Made by a program: the position numbers and the translations under genes
Shown: in pieces, positions 7,245-13,560 of the stretch
How positions within the stretch are numbered: position 1 is the stretch's first letter
How the letters are laid out: each line of letters begins with the position of its first letter
Notes under the pieces: generated by a model
Databases searched by the model: none
Told to the model about the DNA's origin: nothing
Seen by the model: the letters and a program-made list of their open reading frames with translations, nothing else
Assembly (NCBI GenBank): GCA_003563255.1
Contig: PWSL01000154.1
Span: 1-16,130, forward strand
Direction of reading: 5' to 3'
Source of the DNA: Desulfonatronospira sp.
GTDB taxonomy: Bacteria; Desulfobacterota; Desulfovibrionia; Desulfovibrionales; Desulfonatronovibrionaceae
Length of the DNA: 16,130 bases

Positions 7245-8492
7245 CTACTTGTTCATCATGTCCAAAAACTCCCTGTTGCTTTTGGTTCCTTTCATCTTAT
7301 CAAGCAGAAATTCCATACTGTCAATACTATTCATGGGCGCAAGAACTTTGCGGAGGATCCAGACCTTGTTGAGCACGTCCTCGGACAAGAGCAGGTCTTC
7401 CTTGCGGGTGCCGGATCGGTTGATGTCAATGGCCGGGAAAACCCTCTTGTCTGCAAGGTGGCGATCCAGGTAAATCTCCATATTGCCGGTGCCTTTGAAT
7501 TCTTCGAAGATGACCTCGTCCATCCTGGATCCGGTGTCAATAAGAGCAGTTGCAATAATTGTCAGGCTGCCTCCTTCTTCAATATTTCTGGCGGCTCCGA
7601 AGAACCTCTTGGGCCTTTGCAGGGCGTTGGAGTCCAGACCTCCGGAAAGCACCCGGCCCGATGAAGGGGTTATGGTGTTGTAGGCCCGCCCCAGCCTGGT
7701 AATGCTGTCCAGGAGAATAACCACGTCATTCTTTCTTTCCACCAGCCTTTTGGCTTTTTCCAGGACCATTTCCGCAACCTGGACATGCCTCTGAGGGGGT
7801 TCGTCAAATGTGGAACTGACTACTTCAGCGCTGACGGTTCTTTCCATGTCAGTTACTTCTTCAGGGCGCTCATCTATCAGAAGTACAATCATGAAAACGT
7901 CAGGATTGTTGGTGTTGATGGAATTGGCAATGGACTGCAGCAGAATGGTTTTTCCCGTCCTGGGCGGCGCTACAATAAGTCCCCTCTGGCCTGTGCCTAT
8001 CGGACTTAAAAGGTCAAGGACCCGCGAAGAGTAATTTTGCGCTCCGTTTTCCATTACAAAGCGCAGGTCCGGGTAAATAGGGGTCAGGTTATCAAAAAGT
8101 ACCAGGCTCTTGGATTCGGATGGCTCTCCATATCCCACCTGGTTGACCCTCAAAAGTGCAAAGTAACGCTCACCTTCCTTGGGGGGGCGGATCTGTCCTG
8201 CAACTACATCCCCGGTACGCAGCCCAAACTTGCGGATCTGGGAGGGTGAGACGTATATGTCGTCTGGTCCAGGCATATAGCTGTACATGGGCGATCGCAG
8301 GAAGCCGAAACCATCAGGCAGAATTTCCAGAACTCCCTCTCCTGAAACGGTACCGTTTTGAGAGGCACAGGACTGCAAGATGGCAAAAATCAATTCCTGT
8401 TTGCGCAATCCGCTGGGGTTTTCGATTTCATACTCCTTGGACAACTGCATCAATTCTCTCATGGACTTGGTTTTGAGATCAGACAGGTTCAT
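7245..8492 (-). CDS. rho: Transcription termination factor Rho
   Basis: Hexameric RNA-dependent ATPase that ends transcription at Rho-dependent sites; 415 residues, close to E. coli Rho (419). The order is standard: N-terminal helical Rho_N domain (1-45), the OB-fold RNA-binding domain with [17 protein letters not shown] (51-67) and [19 protein letters not shown] (77-95), then the ATPase core. The core has Walker A APPRTGKT (175-182) and Walker B VVILLDS (257-263); [14 protein letters not shown] (205-218) and [20 protein letters not shown] hold conserved residues of the Q- and R-loop region. AGGAG about 9 bases before the ATG supports the start. No N-terminal insertion or prion-like region is present. 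The gene stands apart from carD by 1,050 bases of repeats, which probably contain its promoter. Confidence 0.98.
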   Translation of the reverse strand: MNLSDLKTKSMRELMQLSKEYEIENPSGLRKQELIFAILQSCASQNGTVSGEGVLEILPDGFGFLRSPMYSYMPGPDDIYVSPSQIRKFGLRTGDVVAGQIRPPKEGERYFALLRVNQVGYGEPSESKSLVLFDNLTPIYPDLRFVMENGAQNYSSRVLDLLSPIGTGQRGLIVAPPRTGKTILLQSIANSINTNNPDVFMIVLLIDERPEEVTDMERTVSAEVVSSTFDEPPQRHVQVAEMVLEKAKRLVERKNDVVILLDSITRLGRAYNTITPSSGRVLSGGLDSNALQRPKRFFGAARNIEEGGSLTIIATALIDTGSRMDEVIFEEFKGTGNMEIYLDRHLADKRVFPAIDINRSGTRKEDLLLSEDVLNKVWILRKVLAPMNSIDSMEFLLDKMKGTKSNREFLDMMNK

Positions 8493-8567
8493 GAATATTA
8501 TCTCCTGAAGAAGTAATTAATAGTGGAAACAAAAAAGTTAAGTATTAACCAAAACTATTAGCACTAT

Positions 8568-8636
8568 AGCACTACAGCGAAACTTATAAAACTTTTCAAC
8601 CTGTCCCCAGCTTTCCTGAAAAGCGCTAAACAGATA
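8568..8636. repeat. Repeat fragment ending in the GTATCTG-type terminus, upstream of rho
   Basis: CACTACAGCGAAACTTAT (8571-8588) recurs at 16013-16030. The other end, AAGCGCTAAACAGATACC, is the inverse of the motif GTATCTGTTTAGCGCTTTGC. At 16 kb the same two modules are adjacent but in a different arrangement, so this copy is internally rearranged or deleted. Confidence 0.6.
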
Positions 8637-8650
8637 CCCCAAAGAAAAGA

Positions 8651-8764
8651 TCTGGATTCCGGATTGCGCTGGAATGACGAATGAGAGCAGATCATTAAAT
8701 TGTGATGTCATACCGGCGAAAGTCGGTATCCAGGAATACCGCCCGGAGTCTTTGAGAAGTTACA
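8651..8764. repeat. Facing pair of REP-like hairpins (BIME-type)
   Basis: 8651-8680 contains ATTCC (8656-8660) and GGAAT (8671-8675); 8705-8733 contains ATACCG (8710-8715) and CGGTAT (8724-8729). The two units are in opposite orientation and resemble the widespread bacterial repeat of the type GTCATTCCGGCG...CCGGAATCCAG. The tail from 8743 is the sequence shared with the first 22 bases of the window. Confidence 0.6.
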
Positions 8765-8837
8765 GAAAGTTGACTGTCAAGGAAGCTGGCTGCCTGGGCT
8801 AATGGGATTATACCTGAGTGACTTTGATGATGAGTCT

Positions 8838-8933
8838 TAAACACTGCAGTGAAACTAAAAAATTTACCTCCGGGGAATGGCCTCCCGGCAAATATTTGTA
8901 ATAATCCGAAAAAATTCCTTCAGATAGAAAATG
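8838..8933. repeat. Diverged copy of the repeat at 16011-16110
   Basis: ACACTGCAGTGAAACT, ACCTCCGGGGAATGGC and TTCCTTCAGA occur in the same order and nearly the same spacing as ACACTACAGCGAAACT, ACCTCCGGGGACTGGC and TTCCTTCAGA around 16012-16094. The GC arms of the hairpin have decayed in this copy. Confidence 0.6.
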
Positions 8934-9111
8934 CGTAACCATTCAGAGGGGCCTGGGTATTGATTGCTGGTACCAGGCCCTGGGGACTGTCCCCGCTAAG
9001 TACTATCTATGCAGGTTCACACAGCTTAGCGTTTGTCATATTTCATCTGTGCAGGACAGGTGTCGCGGGGACTGTCCCCGGGCCGGTTCCGGCACCCCCT
9101 GAATGGTTACG
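8934..9111. repeat. 178-bp MITE-like element with 13-bp perfect terminal inverted repeats
   Basis: The ends are CGTAACCATTCAG (8934-8946) and CTGAATGGTTACG (9099-9111), followed inward by GGGG and CCCC after one mismatch. Inside are two identical palindromes GGGGACTGTCCCC (8982-8994 and 9067-9079), an 8-bp hairpin GGGCCTGG/CCAGGCCC (8949-8956 with 8973-8980) and CGCTAAG/CTTAGCG (8994-9000 with 9025-9031). No coding capacity is seen, so any movement would need a transposase from elsewhere. Confidence 0.7.
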
Positions 9112-9177
9112 AAAATGCGGGGTAGCTGTTCCAAAATGAGATAATGGAGCTGAAGAGGCTCTTTCGGCATCCATCAT

Positions 9178-9202
9178 TCAGCGCTTTGCATATTGCATGG
9201 GG
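9178..9202 (+). repeat. Partial GTATCTG-type repeat terminus
   Basis: TCAGCGCTTTGCATATTGCA and the following TGGGG resemble the left arm of the element at 11438-11468, but the outer GTATCTG part is lost. It runs into a CCGGCACTCA stretch resembling the CCCCGCACTTA arm of the other copies. Confidence 0.5.
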
Positions 9203-9222
9203 TATGGTTCTTCCGGGACCCC

Positions 9223-9297
9223 TCCGGCACTCACCAGGGATAGTATGTGTTTCCAGCCGGCTTGTTTAGTTGATTAAGGTGAGTGCCGGACTATCCC
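9223..9297. repeat. Long hairpin with two mutually exclusive stems
   Basis: TCCGGCACTCACC (9223-9235) pairs perfectly over 13 bp with GGTGAGTGCCGGA (9278-9290), leaving a 42-base loop. GGGATAGT (9237-9244) inside the loop also pairs over 8 bp with ACTATCCC (9290-9297) just outside. The two stems overlap at base 9290 and cross as a pseudoknot-like arrangement. Probably part of a repeat element; no gene is attached. Confidence 0.5.
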
Positions 9298-9383
9298 ATA
9301 ATTTCCTCGTAAGGACTAATCAGATACTGTCGCATATATTTATCAGGTTGTGTCCGGGGTAGCCTGTCTTCGGGGAATTTGGT

Positions 9384-9405
9384 CCAGGACGGCCACACGT
9401 CCTGG
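9384..9405. repeat. Perfect 8-bp hairpin downstream of carD
   Basis: CCAGGACG (9384-9391) and CGTCCTGG (9398-9405) close a 6-base loop. There is no adjoining T-run on either strand, so this is a stable structure rather than a standard terminator. Confidence 0.5.
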
Positions 9406-9483
9406 GGTGGATAAAATACTCTTTTCATATTGGGTTGATGACAAAGCCCGCGTTAGAAAGACATACAATATTTGCGGGAGCCG

Positions 9484-9505
9484 AAAAAAATGCCAATAAA
9501 GGCAC
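9484..9505 (-). terminator. Probable intrinsic terminator of carD
   Basis: On the minus strand a short stem GTGCC/GGCAT (one G-U pair, 6-base loop) is followed directly by seven T residues. It lies 38 bases after the carD stop. The stem is short for a strong terminator but the T-tract is good. Confidence 0.5.
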
Positions 9506-9542
9506 GGTCCTGTGGTCTAAGGTCTGTGTCCGGGTTTTAATA

Positions 9543-10070
9543 TCACTCCCGATGATCTTCTTCATGTATTTCCGGACTTAGGATGTCGGAAAAAAGGGAC
9601 TCAACTTTAGCTTTGGCCTCAGGCTGATCAATCTTCAGGGAATAGGACAACTCCATGGAGATAAGAGTCATGGCCTGTTCCATTAGTCTTCGTTCACCAA
9701 ATGAGAGTTCTTTGTCCCGGCTGATCAGAAAAAGTTCTTTAAGGACATAAGCTACATCAGTGAGATCCTTGCTCTTGAGTTTGTCGGAATATTCCCGATA
9801 TCGCCGATTCCAGTTCTGTCCGGAATATCCGGTAAAGTCTGAACGGTCTTCGAGAAAAGAAAGGATTTTAAGGCCCTCCTGCAGGTCGCTTACAGGCCTC
9901 AAGCCTACATTTGTTGCATTGTTTACCGGAACCATAAGGGTGACATTGTTGCTCAGGATACGCACAATATAAAGTGTTGCCTTGGCACCCCCCAACTCCT
10001 GTTCTTCAATTTTTTCAACCCTGCCCACACCCTGAGCAGGATAAACAACCAACTCGCCAATTGAAAACAC
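9543..10070 (-). CDS. carD: CarD/CdnL-family RNA polymerase-binding transcription regulator
   Basis: Protein of 175 residues. The N-terminal RNA polymerase-interacting domain has FSIGELVVYPAQGVGRVEKIE (2-22) and VPVNNATNVGLRP (47-59), and the C-terminal helical domain contains the conserved Trp87 in QNWNRRYREY. CarD/CdnL proteins bind the polymerase beta subunit and stabilise open promoter complexes, notably at rRNA promoters. The GTG at 10068-10070 is chosen as the start: it has GGAGG (10077-10081) 6 bases upstream and matches the family start (MFxIGxLVVYPAQG). An in-frame ATG at 10125-10127 would add 19 residues with no family resemblance. The gene ends with a terminator and is flanked by repeat-filled gaps, so it is probably transcribed on its own or with pth read-through. 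Confidence 0.93.
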   Translation of the reverse strand: MFSIGELVVYPAQGVGRVEKIEEQELGGAKATLYIVRILSNNVTLMVPVNNATNVGLRPVSDLQEGLKILSFLEDRSDFTGYSGQNWNRRYREYSDKLKSKDLTDVAYVLKELFLISRDKELSFGERRLMEQAMTLISMELSYSLKIDQPEAKAKVESLFSDILSPEIHEEDHRE

Positions 10071-10114
10071 TATAGGCCTCCAAAACTTGAACCGAATCAG
10101 CCTGTTCGTCGGAG

Positions 10115-10157
10115 TTATCCCGCACAACGCCGGATATTACCTGAGCAGGCGGGATAA
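10115..10157 (-). promoter_or_regulatory. Stem-loop in the carD leader
   Basis: TTATCCCGC (10115-10123) and GCGGGATAA (10149-10157) are perfect 9-bp inverted arms around a 25-base loop, about 34 bases upstream of the carD ribosome binding site. It could be a leader structure or an operator. Function is unproven. Confidence 0.4.
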
Positions 10158-10264
10158 AAACACCCGGCAAGCTTATTATTTCGGATATCGAAGGAATAAG
10201 AGAAATTGCTGACTCCTAAGGTCATCAGGCTTCTTCATTGCCTGTGGAAGTTATCTTAACCTAA

Positions 10265-10292
10265 AGCATAAAAATAGTCCATGGCTTATCAA
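10265..10292 (-). promoter_or_regulatory. Tentative carD promoter
   Basis: On the minus strand TTGATA (10287-10292) lies 16 bases from TATGCT (10265-10270), matching sigma-70 boxes at 5 of 6 and 4 of 6 positions. It would give a leader of roughly 190 bases containing the 9-bp stem-loop. Weak, visual call. Confidence 0.25.
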
Positions 10293-10312
10293 GACTTTTT
10301 CAGGGTATCTGT

Positions 10313-10401
10313 TTAGCGCTTTGCATGTGGCTAAGAATACTGATACCTCGTCCTCCTGCTCTTCTCTCTGCGGGCTCTGCGGCTCAAGGCCTTCTTAGGC
10401 C
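10313..10401. repeat. GTATCTG-type repeat terminus and hairpin upstream of carD
   Basis: From 10315 the sequence matches GTATCTGTTTAGCGCTTTGC exactly and continues CATGTGGC. It is followed at 10388-10401 by a small hairpin GGCCT-TCTT-AGGCC. No matching inverse end is obvious, so this is a solo or truncated copy. Confidence 0.6.
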
Positions 10402-10473
10402 GGGCGTGAGATATTCTTTTCTTTACATGCAAGTACGCTTAAACCGGAAGAACCACAAAAAAACCTATGCGTA

Positions 10474-10596
10474 ATTATTATTACCTTCACAAGTGGTACT
10501 CAGAGAGGGAAAGTCCACCTAAAGCGGGGACAGTTCCGGGTCACATCCAAGGCCTGATTGCCGGCATCTACATCGAGAACCGCCTGAACGGTTACG
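10474..10596. repeat. Second CGTAAC-ended element, overlapping the end of pth
   Basis: The right end CTGAACGGTTACG (10584-10596) differs by one base from CTGAATGGTTACG of the element at 8934-9111. The left end is probably CGTAATTATT near 10474, more diverged. AAAGCGGGGACAGTTCCGGG in the interior recalls the GGGGACTGTCCCC palindrome. The right end includes the pth stop codon (10592-10594). Confidence 0.5.
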
Positions 10597-11215
10597 TATT
10601 GATGACCTGCAGGGCCTTTTGCTCATCATGAGTAAATATGATCTTTATTGAATTAATGGCCTTCTCCAATGATTGCTGTAACAGGTCATGTTCCCCAGGC
10701 GTGAACTTTTGAAGTACATAATGACTAAGAGGGGATTGATCTTCAGGACGACCGATCCCCATCCTGAGTCTGGCGAAATCTTTGGTGCCCAGAAGTTCGG
10801 TAATGGAACGCAGGCCGTTGTGACCAGCCAGGCCGCCGCCGAACTTAAGCTTTACTCTGCCCAGAGGCAGGTCCACTTCGTCGTGTATTACAAGGATTTT
10901 TTCAGCTGGAATGTTCAGGCGACCAGCATGGTAAGCAACAGCAATTCCACTGCGATTCATATAGCTTAAGGGTTTCAGCAGATATCTGGAGGCCTGATCT
11001 TCGAGCCTGACCCATTCCCAAAGCACAAATTCATTATTGTCAGCCAGACAGCGCAATCCATGCCCTGTTGCAGTCTGGATACTATCCAGCAGGCGGTCAA
11101 TGACCAGAAAACCCATATTGTGCCTGGTGCCGGCATAGCGTCTGCCTGGATTGCCCAGTCCTGCTACGAGTCTGGGGCCGATCACAGGGTTTGTGGTGTT
11201 GTCATTGCCTGTCAT
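10592..11215 (-). CDS. pth: Peptidyl-tRNA hydrolase
   Basis: Cleaves the ester bond of peptidyl-tRNAs that drop off the ribosome, recycling tRNA; cytosolic, 207 residues (E. coli 194). Family residues: Asn22 in GLGNPG (19-24), catalytic His32 in TRHNMGF, Asn87 in KPLSYMNRSG, Asp112 in HDEVDLPLG, and Asn133 in GHNGLRSI. The ATG at 11215 has no good ribosome binding site, and the first 14 residues are not part of the family fold; a GTG at codon 11 has no better support. The last codons (ACG then TAA) lie in the end of a repeat element, so the natural C-terminus may have been changed slightly. It is paired with rplY upstream, a common arrangement, but with 382 bases of repeats in between. Confidence 0.96.
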   Translation of the reverse strand: MTGNDNTTNPVIGPRLVAGLGNPGRRYAGTRHNMGFLVIDRLLDSIQTATGHGLRCLADNNEFVLWEWVRLEDQASRYLLKPLSYMNRSGIAVAYHAGRLNIPAEKILVIHDEVDLPLGRVKLKFGGGLAGHNGLRSITELLGTKDFARLRMGIGRPEDQSPLSHYVLQKFTPGEHDLLQQSLEKAINSIKIIFTHDEQKALQVINT

Positions 11216-11292
11216 TTAGTGACTAACTCTTGAAAACCTGTCACAAAAAAGAAGAACACTCGAGCCAAGACGGGGGGCCAGCGCCTGGCACT

Positions 11293-11378
11293 GGAACAGT
11301 CCCGCACTTATATCACATATTGTTGTAAAGCCATCAACTAAAAAAAATCATCAGAAAAAATCAGTGCGGGACAGTCCC
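11293..11378. repeat. Inverted-repeat element of the CCCGCACT type between pth and rplY
   Basis: Arms at 11293-11308 and 11363-11378 pair at 14 of 16 positions, including a perfect CCCGCACT/AGTGCGGG core and the ACAGTCCC module. The 54-base middle is A/T-rich. It is related to the hairpin at 16043-16122 by the CCCGCACTTA arm and an A-rich right half. Confidence 0.65.
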
Positions 11379-11437
11379 AAGTCGGATAAGAGTACTTCAA
11401 TATCCTGGGTAACGGGCAAACCCAGCCTAGCGCTTTT

Positions 11438-11598
11438 GTATCTGTTTAGTGCTTTGCATGTCGCATGGGGACAGGTACCCCCGCACTTATGTTTATGGCA
11501 GAAAGGCTTTTAGAATAATTGAAAAAAAATAAGAGCGGGGAGAGCCGGTCATCCTCCGGCCAGGAAGCCATGCGACATGCAAAGCGAAAAAAAGATAC
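11438..11598. repeat. Complete 161-bp MITE-like element abutting the rplY stop codon
   Basis: The ends are GTATC (11438-11442) and GATAC (11594-11598), then 8 unpaired bases on each side, then a perfect 18-bp pair GCTTTGCATGTCGCATGG (11451-11468) with its inverse (11568-11585). An inner pair, CCCCGCACTTAT (11479-11490) with ATAAGAGCGGGG (11529-11540), has one mismatch. A small hairpin GCCGG/CCGGC lies at 11544-11560. The last base coincides with the final base of the rplY stop codon on the minus strand. No target-site duplication is evident and no protein is encoded. A further partial motif TAGCGCTTTT lies directly outside its left end (11428-11437). Confidence 0.7.
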
Positions 11599-12233
11599 TA
11601 TTCAGCATGCTTTTCCTCTTCTGCAGTCTCCTCCTCCTCCTCCTCTGCTCTCTCGGGTTCTTCTTCCTGCATGGGCGGCACCAGGCCCACAACAGCAAAA
11701 TTTTCCTCAAAAGTCACTTTAGCTCCTGCAGGTAGTTTCAGGTCTTCTATGTAAATGTTGTCGCCTATCTCCAGTTTGGAAACGTTGACATTCACCTGTG
11801 AGGGAATGTTGGCCGGAAGACAGGTTAGATCCAGGGTTTCTCGAAAGAATCTTATAATACCGCCATCCTCGGCGCCTTTGGGGGTACCTGTGACCTCTAC
11901 CGGTACTGCGACGGTAACTTCCTTGGTGAGATCCACTCCGTAAAAGTCCACATGCATGTATATTTTTTTGTAGGGATGACGGTCTATGGACCAGATAAGA
12001 CAGGGCTTTTTTTGTGTTTCTCCGGCCTGGGTGTACTCCAGTTCCACTACGTTGGTGAAACCGACCTGGTTCCATGCTTTGTAAAACGGACCATTTCTGA
12101 TTTTCAGAGGCATGGTGTCTCCCTGGGCGTTATAATAAACTCCGGGAACATAGTCGGTGCGGCGCAACTTTCTGGCTGCGGACTTTCCTGTTTCAGTTCG
12201 GACTTCAACTTTTAGATTGTAAAGCTCGGACAT
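11598..12233 (-). CDS. rplY: 50S ribosomal protein L25, long (Ctc) form
   Basis: Binds 5S rRNA in the large ribosomal subunit. At 211 residues this is the two-domain Ctc/TL5 form: the N-terminal 5S-binding beta-barrel (about 4-92, with RTETGKSAARKLRR at 12-25 and VPGVYY at 29-34) and the C-terminal beta domain (about 98-187). It ends in a strongly acidic tail (about 189-211, mostly Glu). The start follows AGGAG about 10 bases upstream. The leader holds a GC-rich hairpin 16 bases before that site. The stop codon is immediately followed by, and shares a base with, a repeat element. Neighbours prs and pth are usual for this gene. Confidence 0.95.
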   Translation of the reverse strand: MSELYNLKVEVRTETGKSAARKLRRTDYVPGVYYNAQGDTMPLKIRNGPFYKAWNQVGFTNVVELEYTQAGETQKKPCLIWSIDRHPYKKIYMHVDFYGVDLTKEVTVAVPVEVTGTPKGAEDGGIIRFFRETLDLTCLPANIPSQVNVNVSKLEIGDNIYIEDLKLPAGAKVTFEENFAVVGLVPPMQEEEPERAEEEEEETAEEEKHAE

Positions 12234-12257
12234 CGTTTACTTGCTCCTTATGCAGAA

Positions 12258-12273
12258 CCGGCAGACATGCCGG
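12258..12273 (-). promoter_or_regulatory. Small GC hairpin in the rplY leader
   Basis: CCGGCA (12258-12263) and TGCCGG (12268-12273) form a 6-bp stem with a 4-base loop on the transcribed strand, shortly before the rplY ribosome binding site. It could modulate translation, for example by autoregulation as for other ribosomal proteins, but nothing in the sequence proves this. Confidence 0.35.
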
Positions 12274-12350
12274 CCTGTTAATTATTATGTCTTTCGGGCC
12301 AGACCAGGTATCTATGCAAATTTATTGATTTTATTTCTTATATCCAGGAA

Positions 12351-12386
12351 TGAAGAACTAAGAACCAGGAACTATGAACTCTCAAT
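12351..12386. repeat. Short degenerate tandem repeat of a GAACTA-like unit
   Basis: The units GAACTA, GAACCA, GAACTA and GAACTC recur at short, slightly variable spacing (about 7-10 bases) between prs and rplY. It is a low-complexity tract with no gene attached. Confidence 0.45.
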
Positions 12387-12438
12387 TCACTGAGATATTT
12401 ATACCGGTCAGGCCTGTGGAGAAACCATTATGTTTATC

Positions 12439-12477
12439 CCTGAATCCGTGAAAATGAATAAATTTCACGGATTCAGG
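12439..12477. repeat. Perfect 15-bp stem-loop downstream of prs
   Basis: CCTGAATCCGTGAAA (12439-12453) pairs with TTTCACGGATTCAGG (12463-12477) across a 9-base loop, 42 bases after the prs stop. No T-run follows on the minus strand, so it is not a textbook intrinsic terminator. It may protect the prs 3' end, act as a processing site, or be a young repeat insertion, since the arms have no mismatches. Confidence 0.6.
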
Positions 12478-12519
12478 TGATAAAGTTTGCAACCTGGCTT
12501 GCTGCCGGGAGGTAACTGC

Positions 12520-13467
12520 CTAATGAGAAAAAAGCACGCTTACGGATGATTCGGTATGTATGTTGTGAATGGCCTTGGCAAGCAGGCTGGCCACCGATAT
12601 GACCTTGAACCTGGAGCTCGCCCTGGCCTTTTCACCCAAAGGGATTGTGTCTGTCACCACTATTTCGGAAAAGTGAGACTTCTCCATTCTTTCAACAGCA
12701 GGCCCTGAAAGTACCGGGTGGGTAGCACAGGCAAGAACCTGGCTGGCCCCTTTTTCTGACAACACTTTGGAGGCCTCCATCATGGTCCCGCCGGTGTCGA
12801 TCATGTCATCCAGAACAATGGCCACCTTGTCTTTGACGTCGCCTATGACGCGCATGGCCTGGGCTGTATTGGGAGTGTCCCGGCGCTTGTCTATTATGGC
12901 CAGTTCTGCCCCCATCCTCTTGGCATATGCCCTGGCCCTTTCAGTGCCACCGGCATCAGGGGAAACCACCACTGCCTGATCCCCGAACTGCTTTAGATAG
13001 GTCAAAAGTACCTCAGCAGCAAAGAGGTTGTCTACCGGAATATTGAAAAATGCCTGAATCTGACCTGCATGCAGATCAATGGTCAGTATCCTGTTGACTC
13101 CGGCTACCGCTATGAAATCCGCTACCAGTTTAGCGCTTATGGGTACCCTGGGGACAACCTTCCGGTCCTGGCGGGCATAGCCATAATACGGTATAACAGC
13201 GGTAACCCTGCCTACGCTGGCTCGTTTGAGGGCGTCAAGCATGAGGCACAGTTCAAGGATATTGTGGTTGACCGGTGCGCAGGTGGGCTGGACCACAAAG
13301 ACGTCGTCACCACGGACATTGTCTCCGATCTCAACTCTGCTTTCACCGTCGCTGAATGTACACACCAGGGTAGGACTCAATGTCATCCCCAGATGTTCGC
13401 ATATTCCCCTGGCCAGTTCAGGGTTGGCATTGCCGGTAACAATTTTCAGTTCCCTGTGTCCGGGCAT
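12520..13467 (-). CDS. prs: Ribose-phosphate pyrophosphokinase (PRPP synthetase)
   Basis: Makes 5-phosphoribosyl diphosphate from ribose 5-phosphate and ATP for nucleotide, His and Trp synthesis; cytosolic, 315 residues, the usual class I length. Motifs: [10 protein letters not shown] (38-47), YARQDRK (97-103), catalytic-region [11 protein letters not shown] (131-141), [10 protein letters not shown] (169-178) and the PRPP loop [12 protein letters not shown] (218-229). The ATG at 13467 is chosen. A reading that starts at 13560 would run through the tRNA-Gln gene and adds 31 non-family residues. AAGGA lies about 8 bases before the start. The gene begins 17 bases after the tRNA CCA end, so ispE, tRNA and prs are one transcript. 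Confidence 0.97.
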   Translation of the reverse strand: MPGHRELKIVTGNANPELARGICEHLGMTLSPTLVCTFSDGESRVEIGDNVRGDDVFVVQPTCAPVNHNILELCLMLDALKRASVGRVTAVIPYYGYARQDRKVVPRVPISAKLVADFIAVAGVNRILTIDLHAGQIQAFFNIPVDNLFAAEVLLTYLKQFGDQAVVVSPDAGGTERARAYAKRMGAELAIIDKRRDTPNTAQAMRVIGDVKDKVAIVLDDMIDTGGTMMEASKVLSEKGASQVLACATHPVLSGPAVERMEKSHFSEIVVTDTIPLGEKARASSRFKVISVASLLAKAIHNIHTESSVSVLFSH

Positions 13468-13484
13468 GAACCTGGTCCTTTTGT

Positions 13485-13559
13485 TGGCTGGGGCGGAAGG
13501 ATTCGAACCTCCGAATGACGGGACCAAAACCCGTTGCCTTACCGCTTGGCGACGCCCCA
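13485..13559 (-). tRNA. tRNA-Gln (anticodon TTG) with encoded CCA
   Basis: Seventy-five bases fold as a cloverleaf on the minus strand: acceptor TGGGGCG with CGCCCCA, discriminator G, and genomic CCA (13485-13487). The anticodon arm is ACGGG-TTTTGGT-CCCGT with anticodon TTG, and the T-arm is GGAGG-TTCGAATC-CTTCC. The gene sits between ispE (one base away from its stop codon) and prs, so it must be cut out of an mRNA-tRNA transcript. Confidence 0.96.
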
Positions 13560-13560
13560 A

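Larger units (their letters stand above)
8493..9542. other. Gene-free 1,050-base stretch made of small palindromic repeats
   Basis: No open reading frame here has a plausible start, ribosome binding site or family motif. The stretch is a patchwork of at least five repeat modules (listed separately) plus the carD terminator at its right edge. Its base composition and many hairpins contrast with the genes on either side. It probably grew by repeated insertion of short elements between carD and rho. A promoter for rho is expected near its left end; I could not pick one with confidence. Confidence 0.7.

Noticed and set aside
7218..7664. 148-residue plus-strand frame antisense to rho
   Set aside because: Shadow of the strongly conserved rho coding sequence.
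8493..9542. CRISPR array in the carD-rho gap
   Set aside because: Repeats are palindromic, of several types and irregularly spaced; no constant repeat-spacer period and no cas genes.
10071..10127. Longer CarD start at the ATG at 10127
   Set aside because: The 19 extra residues do not resemble the family, while the GTG at 10070 has a well-placed GGAGG and gives the usual start.
11519..11722. 67-residue plus-strand frame between pth and rplY
   Set aside because: It starts in a repeat element and runs antisense into rplY; the Pro/Ser-rich product mirrors the poly-Glu tail of L25.
13468..13560. N-terminal extension of PRPP synthetase to an ATG at 13560
   Set aside because: The extension is the translation of the tRNA-Gln gene; the family start and a ribosome binding site support 13467.
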